From assembly GCA_002389055.1 (NCBI GenBank), contig DGNT01000169.1, positions 1 to 42,614 of the forward strand: 42,614 bases of DNA. The letters are read 5' to 3'. Position numbers and translations under genes: made by a program. This DNA comes from Alcanivorax sp. UBA4485. GTDB taxonomy: Bacteria > Pseudomonadota > Gammaproteobacteria > Pseudomonadales > Alcanivoracaceae. The notes beneath the pieces were generated by a model. It made no database searches. It was not told the DNA's origin and saw nothing but the letters and a program-made list of their open reading frames with translations. Positions within the stretch are counted from its first letter, which is position 1; the number at the start of each line of letters is the position of its first letter. This document shows, in pieces, positions 1-7,468 of the stretch.

Positions 1-267
1 CTGGCGCAACGCTTCAGCAAAGTGCTGCGCGACGACCCGGATTACGCCGCCGAACTGGGCCAGGCCCTGGACGCCGGGCGCCCGGTGGCGGCCGCCCATT
101 TCAACGGCGCCCCGGTGGCGGTGGCGCTGCTCGACGGCGACACCCTGGCGTGGATGGTGGTCCACCCCGCCACCCGAGGACGCGGCGTGGGGCGGGACTT
201 CCTGCGACTGCTGGAGAAGCACCACGGTAGCGCACTAACGCTGCCCGAAAAATGCCAACGCTCGTGA
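1..267 (+). CDS. GNAT-type acetyltransferase/acetyl-CoA-binding protein, 3' part (5' end outside window)
   Basis: The reading frame is open from base 1, so the true start lies upstream. The 88 visible residues end at the TGA at 265-267. They contain the GNAT acetyl-CoA pyrophosphate-binding signature RGRGVGR after a beta strand (WMVVHPAT), followed by an alpha helix (DFLRLLEKH). The layout (AAHFNGAPVAVALL, then the strand, then the RxxGxG loop) resembles PanZ/PanM, the acetyl-CoA sensor that helps PanD mature, but other small GNAT proteins would look similar. After the signature helix only about 15 residues remain, fewer than in PanM proteins as I recall them. The stop lies two bases before a REP-like element, so a shortened C-terminus is possible. 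Function beyond GNAT fold is a guess. Confidence 0.6.
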   Translation: MAQRFSKVLRDDPDYAAELGQALDAGRPVAAAHFNGAPVAVALLDGDTLAWMVVHPATRGRGVGRDFLRLLEKHHGSALTLPEKCQRS

Positions 268-268
268 T

Positions 269-325
269 TGTGCGAGCGGGCCCCGCCCGCGAAAGGGCGG
301 TATAACCGCCCGGCAGGATTCCAGA
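269..325 (+). repeat. REP-like element, copy 1 (left arm of an inverted pair)
   Basis: It has a conserved head, GAGCGGGCCCCGCCCGCGAA, then a small hairpin (GGGCGG TATAA CCGCCC), then the tail CGGCAGGATTCCAGA. The same order of parts occurs inverted at 361-413 and again at 6330-6385. The head is itself palindromic (GCGGGCCCCGCCCGC). It lies just after the stop of the GNAT-type gene. Typical of dispersed extragenic palindromes of the REP/BIME kind. Confidence 0.8.
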
Positions 326-355
326 AACGGCTATCGGTAGCGCAATCTTTCAGGT

Positions 356-413
356 CTCTGGGATCCTGCCGGCGGCTGTTGCCGCCTTTCGCGGGCGGGG
401 CCCGCTCCCACAG
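356..413 (-). repeat. REP-like element, copy 2 (inverted relative to copy 1)
   Basis: Read on the minus strand it gives TGTGGGAGCGGGCCCCGCCC followed by GCGAAA, a hairpin GGCGGC AACA GCCGCC, and the tail GGCAGGATCCCAGA. With copy 1 it forms a large inverted repeat across about 145 bp, so the transcript could fold into a long stem and act as a transcription or mRNA-decay barrier between the GNAT-type gene and the convergent histidine kinase gene. Short extra CGCTCCCACA pieces follow at 421-430. Confidence 0.8.
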
Positions 414-457
414 GGAGATCCGCTCCCACAAGGTCCGCTCCGACAGCAAGGCCGAAA

Positions 458-2371
458 TCAGGCGAGCGGCAGGCGGATGATCAGCGTGAAGCCGCGATCG
501 AGGCCGGCGCTCTCGGCCCAGATGCGGCCGCCGGCCTGCTCGATCATCACGCGCGCCATGGCCAGCGACAGCCCGTAGCCCTCTTCGTGGTGGCGCGAGC
601 CCATCACGAAGAAGGGCTCGAACAGGCTTTCCAGCTGATCCGGGCCGGCGCCCCGGCCCCGGTCGCGGATGCGCAGCTCCGCCTCGCCCACCATCACCTC
701 GCTGGTGACGGTGATCTCGCCACCCTGCGGGCTGAAGCGGATGGCGTTATCCAGCGCCATCGCCAGCACTTCCTGCAGCTCGGTCTCGTTGGCGCGCACA
801 TAGAGGTTCGGCGAAATGCGGTTGACCACCTTCAGCGCCTGGGCATCCAGCGCCCGGGCTCGGGTGGCCAGCAGCGCGTCCAGCATCCACAGCGGCCGGC
901 AGCGGGCCACCAGCGGCGGCGTATTGCGGTCGGCCAGGTCGAAATAGCGCAGCGAGGTGCTGACCATGCCCATCAGCCGTTGCTGGCCCTTGCGCACCAG
1001 TGCCCAGACATCGCGCTGGTCGGCGCCGGCTTGCCCGTCGTCGATGGAATTGGCGGCGCCGATCCAGTTGATCGGGGTATTCAGCTCGTGGCTGACGTAC
1101 TGCAAAAACGTGGACTTGTCCCGGTTCATCTGCTCGATTTCTTCCACGTGACGCTCCAGGTTTTCACGCGCTTCGATGAACAGCTGGTTGCGCTCACGCT
1201 CCAGGAAGCGGATCCGGTCGCCCAGCGCCAGGGACAGCATCATCACCACCCACAGGGCGCCGAGGTGGGGCAACATACTGATCACCGAGGCGTAGGGAAT
1301 CCAATCCAGGTTGCCGAGCACGAAGAAAAAGATCAGTACCAGGAACACGCACCAGGCCGCCACGTACAGCCGCGCCGCCCGGTAGCCCCGCGACCACACC
1401 ATCCAGCCCAGCCAGCTGAACAGCAGCACGGTGATCAACACCAACAGCGTGGACAGGTAATAGGACCAGGGCGGCGCAATCAGCAGTTGCACCACCAGCA
1501 ACACGGCGATGCCGGCCAGATACTGCCGGATCACCCGGTCATAGCGGGGGAAGCGCTGCTTGAGCCCGAGGAAGTGGCGCGAGTACATGGCCAGCGCCGG
1601 CGTGCAGATATAGATGCCCAGCCAATAATACTCGTTCAGCCTGGGCACCTCCGGCCACACGAACTGCAGCCCGAAACCGTTGACGTTCAGGTTGAACACC
1701 GTGATGCCCACCAGGAACAGCACGAAATACAGGTACACCGGCTCCTTGAGCGACAACGCCAGCAGCGCGTTGTAGACCACCATGATCAGCAGGCAGCCGT
1801 AGAACACCCCGTACAGCAGGATATCCTGATAGGTGTATTCCACCAGACCGGCGGCGCTGTAGAGCATCGGCGACAAGTTGATGGCACCCTTGCCGCTGAC
1901 GCGCACATAGTAGGTGTTGGCGCCGGCCAGATCGGTGTCGAGGGGAAAGATGAACGCCCGGTGGTTCATCACGCGCTGATCGAACGGCAGCGTGTCGCCC
2001 ATATCCACCCGCCGGTAGCTTCCGTCTTCAGTGGGCGCGAACAGGCTGATATGGTCGAGAATCGGGTAGCGTTCCACCAGGTACCAGCTCTGCCCGCGGA
2101 CGCGGCTGGTGTCCAGGGTGAAACGCAGCCAGATGGTGCTGCTGGTGAAGCCGAAATTGGGTTCGGTGGCGGCATTGCGGACGAAGCGCCCGGAAAAACG
2201 GTCGCTGACCTGGCTGAAATCCCAATGCCCTTCGGCGTCCACCAGGACCTCCATGGCGCGGGCAACGGCCACCTGCTCCTGGTCTTGCTGGGGCGACACC
2301 ACCGGCTCGGCGCCGGCCAGCGCGCACCACAGCAACCCCATGCAAACCAGGATATTACGGAACTTTAACAA
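458..2371 (-). CDS. 7TM-DISM sensor histidine kinase
   Basis: A 637-residue membrane sensor kinase. A signal peptide (residues 1-21, cut after AGA) precedes a periplasmic 7TMR-DISMED2-type beta domain (about 40-175), seven membrane helices (about 183-385), a coiled linker (388-418) and the kinase core. His428 in SHELNTP is the phospho-acceptor. The N box is DNAIRF (541-546), G1 is DRGRG (570-574), the F box is EPFF and G2 is GYGLSL. The DISM fold usually binds carbohydrate-like or other small ligands in the periplasm; the ligand here is unknown. The start is a TTG at 2371, chosen because GGGGAG lies six bases upstream; an ATG ten codons inside would cut into the signal peptide. No response regulator gene lies next to it, so the partner is elsewhere or just outside the window. 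Confidence 0.9.
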   Translation of the reverse strand: MLKFRNILVCMGLLWCALAGAEPVVSPQQDQEQVAVARAMEVLVDAEGHWDFSQVSDRFSGRFVRNAATEPNFGFTSSTIWLRFTLDTSRVRGQSWYLVERYPILDHISLFAPTEDGSYRRVDMGDTLPFDQRVMNHRAFIFPLDTDLAGANTYYVRVSGKGAINLSPMLYSAAGLVEYTYQDILLYGVFYGCLLIMVVYNALLALSLKEPVYLYFVLFLVGITVFNLNVNGFGLQFVWPEVPRLNEYYWLGIYICTPALAMYSRHFLGLKQRFPRYDRVIRQYLAGIAVLLVVQLLIAPPWSYYLSTLLVLITVLLFSWLGWMVWSRGYRAARLYVAAWCVFLVLIFFFVLGNLDWIPYASVISMLPHLGALWVVMMLSLALGDRIRFLERERNQLFIEARENLERHVEEIEQMNRDKSTFLQYVSHELNTPINWIGAANSIDDGQAGADQRDVWALVRKGQQRLMGMVSTSLRYFDLADRNTPPLVARCRPLWMLDALLATRARALDAQALKVVNRISPNLYVRANETELQEVLAMALDNAIRFSPQGGEITVTSEVMVGEAELRIRDRGRGAGPDQLESLFEPFFVMGSRHHEEGYGLSLAMARVMIEQAGGRIWAESAGLDRGFTLIIRLPLA

Positions 2372-2398
2372 AACCGGCTCCCCAAAGAGCGATACTTA

Positions 2399-2418
2399 TT
2401 ATCATGCTTTATCATGCG
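2399..2418 (-). promoter_or_regulatory. Tandem 10-bp repeat upstream of the histidine kinase gene
   Basis: TTATCATGCT is repeated directly as TTATCATGCG on the plus strand, exactly one helical turn apart. On the minus strand it reads GCATGATAA twice and is about 30-45 bases upstream of the kinase start, where a promoter would lie. It may be a regulator site or part of the promoter itself (TGATAATAAG resembles a -10). Confidence 0.35.
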
Positions 2419-2451
2419 GTCTAAACGTCGATCCCCGCCACGGTCTTCACG

Positions 2452-2480
2452 TTCGGTTGGGTACATTCTATTGCTATAAT
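2452..2480 (+). promoter_or_regulatory. Extended -10 promoter for the asmA-family gene
   Basis: A perfect TATAAT at 2475-2480 is preceded by TGC (extended -10, TGnTATAAT). A weak -35 (TTCGGT, 2452-2457) lies 17 bases upstream. The expected start of transcription near 2487 is about 30 bases before the ATG at 2518, with the ribosome site AAGGAG between them. Confidence 0.65.
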
Positions 2481-2517
2481 CCCGGCCCCCGGCCCGGGGC
2501 GCAAGGAGAGCTGTTCT

Positions 2518-4743
2518 ATGGCACGCGCGATCAAAATTTTTCTTATCGTCATCGCCGCCCTGGTAGTCCTGCTGGCGGCGACCGTGTTCGTGGTCACCCA
2601 GGTGATCGATCCTAACGATTTCAAACCCCAGATTCGTGAACAGGCCATGAGCCAGGCCAACCTGGATCTGGAGATTCCCGGCGACCTGGCGTGGCAGTTC
2701 TGGCCGTCGCTGGGCGTCAGCCTGGGCCGCACCGAGGCGCGCATCGCCGGTGAGGAAGAGCTGTTCGCGGGCATCAACAGCGCCAGCGTCGGCGTGGCGG
2801 TCTGGCCGTTGCTGTTCGGCCAGGTGGAAATGGACGGCGTGACCCTGGACGGCCTGGAAGTGAACCTGGTGGAAACCGCCGACGGCGCCAACTGGGAGAA
2901 AATCGGCCCGCAGGACAGTGCTGCCGAGGAAACCACCCCCGCCGAACAAGAGCAGCCCGGCGAGAGCGGCGGCATGGACATTCCGTTGACCATCCCCAGC
3001 GTCGCCATCACCGACGGCAAGATCCGCTACCAGAACACCACCGACGGCACCGACATCCGCGTTGAGCACTTCAACTTCAACGCCCAGGACGTGAGCCTGG
3101 AAGAGCCGTTCCCGATGCAGATGTCGCTGCGCTACCAGGACCAGAGCGACATGCGCGTGGACCTGAACCTGGAAACCACCCTGGCCGCCGACCTGGACAA
3201 CAACCACTTCGTGCTCGACCCGATGACCCTGGACGCGGACATCGCCGGCATGACCACCAACCCGGTGAGCGTGCATCTTGAGCAGAAGCTGGATGTCAAT
3301 CTGGACGAGGACCGGGCGCAGGTCACCGACCTGCTGCTGGAAGCCGCCGGCACCCGCACCACCGGTAACGCCACCGTCACCGGCCTGACCGGCGAAATGA
3401 AAGTGGCCGGCCAGATCAACACCGAGCCGTTCGACGCCAACAAGGCCCTGGAAGCGATTGGCGAGGAACCCATCGCCACCCGTGACGACAATGCGCTCAG
3501 CAAGGTGGCCCTGAGCGCCACCCTGGACGGCCCGGCCAACAGCGTCATGGTTAACCCGCTCAAGGTCACCCTGGACAGCAGCACCCTGAGCGGCACCGCC
3601 GGCCTGGAGAACCTGGAGACCGGCAAGATCGTGTTCGACCTGAACCTGGACAAGATCACCCTGGACGGCTACTTGCCACCGGAGAGCGATGAACCGGAAA
3701 GCGGCGATCCCAGCGGCGCCGGCGGCGGCACCGGCGGCAAGGAAGGCGGCACCACCCAGCTCTCCGAAGCGGAACTGATCCCGGTGGAGAGCCTGCGCCC
3801 GCTGCTGCTCGACGGCAGCCTCAAGATCGGTGAGCTGAACTACGACACCATTAAGGCCAGCAACATCGTGTTCGCCGTCAGCGCCAAGGACGGGTTGCTG
3901 CGTCTCACCAAGGCGTCCGGTGACACCCTGCAGGGCAATTTCAGCGCCAATGGCCGTCTCGACGTGTCCGGCAACACGCCGCGCATCACCTTCAGCCAGA
4001 AAGTGAACAGCATGCAGCTGCAGCCGGTGGTGGCCATGGCCCTGGACAAGGACCTGGCCAAGGGCCTCTTCTCCATGGACCTGGATTTCAACGCCTCCGG
4101 CAACAGCGAGAAAGCCCTGGTTAATTCCGCCAAGGGCAATGCCAGCATGAACCTGGCCGACGGCACCGTGCGCGGCCTGAATCTGTACGGCACCCTGGTG
4201 GGCGGCGTGAACGACATGCTGGGCCGGTTCCAGGGCCTCAGCGCGCTGATCCCCAACCAGCAATCCGGCAAGCTGCCGGCGGCGCTGTCCGAGGACACCA
4301 AGATCATTGATCTGACCACCAAGGCCAGCCTCAACCAGCAGGTCGCCAACCTGGACAGCCTGGAAGCCAAACTGGACAAAGGCACCCTGTCCGGCAACGG
4401 CTGGATGAACATGCTGACCCAGGAATTCGACCTGAAAATCGGCATGCAGTCGCCGGAGCTGGGCGGCAGCAAATACCTGGAAGACGTCACCTGGCCGCTG
4501 CGCTGCCAGGGCAGCCTGGCCGGCAGCCCCGCCAAGTGGTGCGGCCCGGACAAGGAAGGCTTCGCCAAGATCGCCCAGCAGGCGGCCACCAACGCGGCCA
4601 AGGGCAAGCTCAAGGACAAGCTGGGCATCGACGCGGAAGGCGACACCACCGAGGAAGTGCTGAAAAACGCCGCCAAGCAAAAAGCCGAAGAGAAGATCAA
4701 GGAAGAGATGGGCGACAAGCTCAAGGGGTTCTTCAACCGTTGA
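2518..4743 (+). CDS. AsmA family protein
   Basis: A 741-residue AsmA-family protein, one of the repeating-beta-groove (bridge-like) family thought to help move or insert phospholipids and to affect outer-membrane protein assembly. An N-terminal membrane anchor (about residues 5-27) is followed by the family's opening pattern (DPNDFKPQI, then GDLAWQFWPSLGVSLG). A long periplasmic region follows, with a low-complexity Gly/Ser spacer near residues 390-410 (GDPSGAGGGTGG), and the conserved C-terminal AsmA half (VRGLNLYG through the SLAGSPAKW segment). The C-terminal tail is rich in Lys/Glu/Ala. The ATG has a good AAGGAG site. It is directly coupled to mutY: the mutY TTG overlaps this gene's TGA. 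Confidence 0.92.
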   Translation: MARAIKIFLIVIAALVVLLAATVFVVTQVIDPNDFKPQIREQAMSQANLDLEIPGDLAWQFWPSLGVSLGRTEARIAGEEELFAGINSASVGVAVWPLLFGQVEMDGVTLDGLEVNLVETADGANWEKIGPQDSAAEETTPAEQEQPGESGGMDIPLTIPSVAITDGKIRYQNTTDGTDIRVEHFNFNAQDVSLEEPFPMQMSLRYQDQSDMRVDLNLETTLAADLDNNHFVLDPMTLDADIAGMTTNPVSVHLEQKLDVNLDEDRAQVTDLLLEAAGTRTTGNATVTGLTGEMKVAGQINTEPFDANKALEAIGEEPIATRDDNALSKVALSATLDGPANSVMVNPLKVTLDSSTLSGTAGLENLETGKIVFDLNLDKITLDGYLPPESDEPESGDPSGAGGGTGGKEGGTTQLSEAELIPVESLRPLLLDGSLKIGELNYDTIKASNIVFAVSAKDGLLRLTKASGDTLQGNFSANGRLDVSGNTPRITFSQKVNSMQLQPVVAMALDKDLAKGLFSMDLDFNASGNSEKALVNSAKGNASMNLADGTVRGLNLYGTLVGGVNDMLGRFQGLSALIPNQQSGKLPAALSEDTKIIDLTTKASLNQQVANLDSLEAKLDKGTLSGNGWMNMLTQEFDLKIGMQSPELGGSKYLEDVTWPLRCQGSLAGSPAKWCGPDKEGFAKIAQQAATNAAKGKLKDKLGIDAEGDTTEEVLKNAAKQKAEEKIKEEMGDKLKGFFNR

Positions 4744-5816
4744 GCACCGCCCCGGACCGCACCACCTTCGGCGACGCCGTGCTGGCCTGGTACGACCAGC
4801 ACGGCCGTCAGGACCTGCCCTGGCAGCATCCGCGCACGCCCTACCGGGTGTGGGTGTCGGAAATCATGCTGCAGCAAACCCAGGTCAGCACCGTGATCGG
4901 CTATTTCCAGCGCTTCATGGACAGCTTCCCCGACGTGCACGCCCTGGCGGCCGCCGACGCCGACCAGGTGCTGCATCTGTGGACCGGGCTGGGCTACTAC
5001 GCCCGCGCCCGCAACCTGCACAAGGCCGCCCGGCAGCTGGTGGACGAGCACGGCGGCGATTTCCCCGACACCGTGGAAGAAGTGGCCACCCTGCCCGGCA
5101 TCGGCCGCTCCACCGCCGGCGCCATCCTGGCGCAGAGCCGCGGCGTGCGCGCGCCGATTCTGGACGGCAACGTCAAACGCCTGCTCAGCCGCCTGCACGC
5201 GGTGCCCGGCTGGCCGGGTAAAAAACCGGTGGAGAACCGGCTGTGGGAACTGGCCGAGCACTACACGCCGGACCGGCGGCTGGCGGACTACACCCAGGCG
5301 GTGATGGATCTCGGCGCCACGCTGTGCACCCGTCGCCGGCCGGACTGCCCGAGCTGCCCGGTTTCCGACTGGTGCCAGGCCCGTGCCGACGGCAACCCGC
5401 AGGACTACCCGGGCCGCAAACCGGCCAAGGAAAAGCCGGTGCGCCAGACCCGCATGCTGATCCTGCAGCATTCGGACGGCCGGGTCTGGCTGGAGCCGCG
5501 CCCGCCCAGCGGTATCTGGGGCGGCCTGTGGTGCTTTCCACAGCTCGACCCGCAGGACCGGCAAAGCAGCGCCCTCGCCGAGCGCGGCCTGGACGCCCGC
5601 GATCAGGAAGCACTGACGCCCTTCCGCCACACCTTCAGCCACTTCCACCTGGACATCGAGCCGCTACTGATCCGGGTGGACACCACCGGCGCCGGTGTGC
5701 AGGATGCCGGGGGCCGCTGGATCAGCCCCGCCGACCCCGGTGAGCTGGGCCTGGCGGCACCGGTCAAAAAGCTACTGGAGCAATTGCACGGCCCGCGTCA
5801 GGCCGGCCTGCTCTAA
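4740..5816 (+). CDS. mutY: A/G-specific adenine DNA glycosylase MutY
   Basis: Removes adenine mispaired with 8-oxoguanine in the GO repair system. Counting from the TTG at 4740 the protein has 358 residues, close to the usual 350. Catalytic Glu41 (SEIMLQQTQV), the helix-hairpin-helix LPGIGRSTAGAIL (118-130) with catalytic Asp142 (ILDGNVKR), and the 4Fe-4S ligands Cys196, Cys203, Cys206 and Cys212 (spacing 6-2-5) are all present. The C-terminal NUDIX-like domain that reads 8-oxoG follows, with RHTFSHFHL. The TTG overlaps the upstream TGA (TTGA) and has AGGGG about ten bases upstream, which fits translational coupling. No ATG lies in frame before the conserved Glu motif, so the TTG is favoured over an in-frame start farther upstream inside asmA. 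Confidence 0.95.
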   Translation: MSTAPDRTTFGDAVLAWYDQHGRQDLPWQHPRTPYRVWVSEIMLQQTQVSTVIGYFQRFMDSFPDVHALAAADADQVLHLWTGLGYYARARNLHKAARQLVDEHGGDFPDTVEEVATLPGIGRSTAGAILAQSRGVRAPILDGNVKRLLSRLHAVPGWPGKKPVENRLWELAEHYTPDRRLADYTQAVMDLGATLCTRRRPDCPSCPVSDWCQARADGNPQDYPGRKPAKEKPVRQTRMLILQHSDGRVWLEPRPPSGIWGGLWCFPQLDPQDRQSSALAERGLDARDQEALTPFRHTFSHFHLDIEPLLIRVDTTGAGVQDAGGRWISPADPGELGLAAPVKKLLEQLHGPRQAGLL

Positions 5817-5841
5817 CACCCGCATCGGAGGTGCACCCGCC

Positions 5842-6126
5842 ATGACCCACACCGTCTTCTGCCGCAAGTACCAGCAGGACCTGGAAGGCCTGGAAAAACC
5901 GCCCTTCCCCGGCCCCAAGGGCCAGGACATTTACGACAACGTGTCCCGGCAGGCCTGGCAGGAATGGCTGCAGCACCAGACCCTGCTGATCAACGAGAAG
6001 CACCTGAACGTCATGGACCCCAAGGCCAAGGCCTTCCTGGACGAGCAACGTGATCGCTTTTTGAACAACGAAAGCGTCGAAAAAGCAGAGGGTTACGTCC
6101 CGCCCACAAAAGACGCCAACCAATAG
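5842..6126 (+). CDS. yggX: YggX family protein (oxidative damage protection / Fe(II) trafficking)
   Basis: A 94-residue protein with the family's N-terminal Cys7 (HTVFCRKYQQDLEGL), the FPGPKGQDIYDNVS segment, the WQEWLQHQTLLINEKHLN core and a YVPP tail. YggX protects Fe-S clusters from oxidants and is linked to iron handling. It follows mutY by 25 bases with a CGGAGG ribosome site, the same mutY-yggX order as in E. coli, so the two are probably one oxidative-damage operon. Confidence 0.95.
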   Translation: MTHTVFCRKYQQDLEGLEKPPFPGPKGQDIYDNVSRQAWQEWLQHQTLLINEKHLNVMDPKAKAFLDEQRDRFLNNESVEKAEGYVPPTKDANQ

Positions 6127-6136
6127 CCAGGCGCGC

Positions 6137-6165
6137 TTGACGGGGCCGGGTCGAGTCGGTTTAAT
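6137..6165 (+). promoter_or_regulatory. Sigma-70 promoter of tRNA-Phe
   Basis: TTGACG at 6137-6142, a 17-base spacer and TTTAAT at 6160-6165. Transcription would begin about 6172, just ahead of the tRNA 5' end at 6177. The -35 lies 10 bases after the yggX stop, so the tRNA is likely transcribed on its own. Confidence 0.75.
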
Positions 6166-6176
6166 ACGCGCCCAAC

Positions 6177-6252
6177 GCCCGGATAGCTCAGTCGGTAGAG
6201 CAGGGGATTGAAAATCCCCGTGTCGGCAGTTCGATTCTGTCTCCGGGCACCA
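6177..6252 (+). tRNA. tRNA-Phe (anticodon GAA)
   Basis: A 76-base tRNA. Acceptor stem GCCCGGA (6177-6183) pairs with TCCGGGC (6242-6248), followed by A and an encoded CCA. The D-loop segment is GCTCAGTCGGTAGAGC. Anticodon stem GGGGA/TCCCC (6203-6207 and 6215-6219) encloses the loop TTGAAAA with GAA at 6210-6212. The T loop is TTCGATT. Confidence 0.97.
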
Positions 6253-6257
6253 GACGC

Positions 6258-6290
6258 AAAAAAGCCCCGCCATCCGGCGGGGCTTTTTTT
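6258..6290 (+). terminator. Rho-independent terminator after tRNA-Phe
   Basis: AAAGCCCCGCC, a four-base loop ATCC, GGCGGGGCTTT, then a T run. The A run ahead of the stem makes it symmetric, so it could also stop transcription from the other side. Confidence 0.9.
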
Positions 6291-6329
6291 GTTCGCCAGC
6301 GGCGGAAGCGGACCGCGACGTATTCGAAC

Positions 6330-6385
6330 TTGTGCGAGCGGGCCCCGCCCGCGAAAGGGAGCGAAGCTCCCGGCAGGATCCCAGA
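6330..6385 (+). repeat. REP-like element, copy 3 (single)
   Basis: TTGTGCGAGCGGGCCCCGCC followed by CGCGAAA, then the hairpin GGGAGC GAA GCTCCC and the tail CGGCAGGATCCCAGA. Head and tail match copies 1 and 2, while the central stem has a different but still fully paired sequence. It lies in the gap between the tRNA terminator and the liv-type operon. The rest of 6291-6586 holds no gene that I can support. Confidence 0.8.
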
Positions 6386-6488
6386 GCCCTTTCCAACCCT
6401 GTAAAGGGTCCACTAAATTGCCTTAAAATCCCGTTATAACCCTCCCAAAGAATCTCCCCCTCCCCTGTCAATGACCGAATTAAAACGA

Positions 6489-6517
6489 TTACATTTTACC
6501 TGCTGGTGGGAATGTAA
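6489..6517. promoter_or_regulatory. Operator-like inverted repeat upstream of livH
   Basis: TTACATT (6489-6495) and AATGTAA (6511-6517) are perfect inverted arms. Inside them ACC and GGT also pair around the centre TGCT. The AT-rich site lies 70-98 bases upstream of the livH ATG and could bind a dimeric regulator. I see no convincing -35/-10 pair in this gap. Confidence 0.4.
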
Positions 6518-6586
6518 AACTTCGGATAGTCTCAAGCTCATTACACAACAAACTCGAAAAAGAAAAAGCCCCGGGAGAGAGGCACC

Positions 6587-7462
6587 ATGGACATACTCCA
6601 GCTGCTGGTCAGCGGGATAGCTAACGGCTGTATCTACGGCCTGTTGGCGCTGGGTTTTGTTTTGATCTACAAGGCGTCGGAAGCGGTCAATTTCGCCCAG
6701 GGCGATATGATGATGCTGGGGGCCTTCCTCGGCGTGACTTTCATCAACGCCAGCTACGCGGATTTACCCTTCCTGATCGGCATTACCCTGGCCGCTCTGC
6801 TTCTGGGTCTGTTCGGCTATCTGCTCGACCGCTTCGTGCTGCGCGCCATTTTCGGCCAGCCGCAGTTCGCCATGGTGATTCTCACCATCGCGCTCGGCTT
6901 TCTGATTCGCTTCGTCGCCGGCGTCATCTGGGGCCATGACCCCACCTCCCTGGAGACCCCCTTCGTCGGCCAGGTGTGGATGCTCGGTGAACTGATGATC
7001 CCGGTGGTGGACGCGGTGATCATTCTCACCACCGTGGGCCTGACCAGCATTCTCTACTTCTTCTTTGCCCGCACCCGCCTGGGCGTGGCCATGCAGGCCA
7101 GCAGCCAGAACCAGATGGCCGCCTACTATATGGGCATTCCGGTGAAGCGGATCAACGCCATCGTCTGGGCCCTGTCCGGCGTGGTGGCGGCCATCGCCGG
7201 GGTGCTGTTCGCCGCCAAGGGCGCGGTGGAGCCCTCCGTGGGGCTGCTGTTCGGCATCAAGGCGTTCGCGGCGGCCGTGATCGGCGGGCTGGGCTCGCTG
7301 CCCGGCGCGCTGCTGGGCGGTCTGCTGGTGGGCATCGTCGAGCCGTTCGCCGGCCGCTATCTGCCCGAGGTCGGTCAGATCGCCCCCTACCTGCTAATGC
7401 TGGTGGTGCTGGTATTGCGCCCCGGCGGCCTGTTCGCCCAGATCAGCCAGAAGAAGGTGTAG
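6587..7462 (+). CDS. livH: LivH-type ABC transporter permease
   Basis: A 291-residue inner-membrane permease of the branched-chain amino acid (HAAT) class, with multiple hydrophobic helices, the early NGCIYGLLALGFVLIYK segment and the family's cytoplasmic AIVWALSGVVAAIAGVL and KAFAAAVIGGLGSLPGALLGG coupling-loop region. The ATG follows GAGAGG. It is the first gene of a six-gene unit with livM, livG, livF, an acyl-CoA ligase and a binding protein. The name describes the family; the substrate may not be an amino acid. Confidence 0.93.
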   Translation: MDILQLLVSGIANGCIYGLLALGFVLIYKASEAVNFAQGDMMMLGAFLGVTFINASYADLPFLIGITLAALLLGLFGYLLDRFVLRAIFGQPQFAMVILTIALGFLIRFVAGVIWGHDPTSLETPFVGQVWMLGELMIPVVDAVIILTTVGLTSILYFFFARTRLGVAMQASSQNQMAAYYMGIPVKRINAIVWALSGVVAAIAGVLFAAKGAVEPSVGLLFGIKAFAAAVIGGLGSLPGALLGGLLVGIVEPFAGRYLPEVGQIAPYLLMLVVLVLRPGGLFAQISQKKV

Positions 7463-7468
7463 GCCCCC

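Noticed and set aside
587..2368. A 593-codon plus-strand frame opposite the histidine kinase
   Set aside because: His/Gln/Arg-rich reverse reading of the kinase gene, with no recognisable domain.
2365..4680. A 771-codon minus-strand frame opposite the asmA-family gene
   Set aside because: Composition (Gly/Val/Gln/His) and total overlap with asmA mark it as a shadow frame.
3840..5648. A 602-codon minus-strand frame across asmA and mutY
   Set aside because: It crosses two well-supported plus-strand genes and has no family features.
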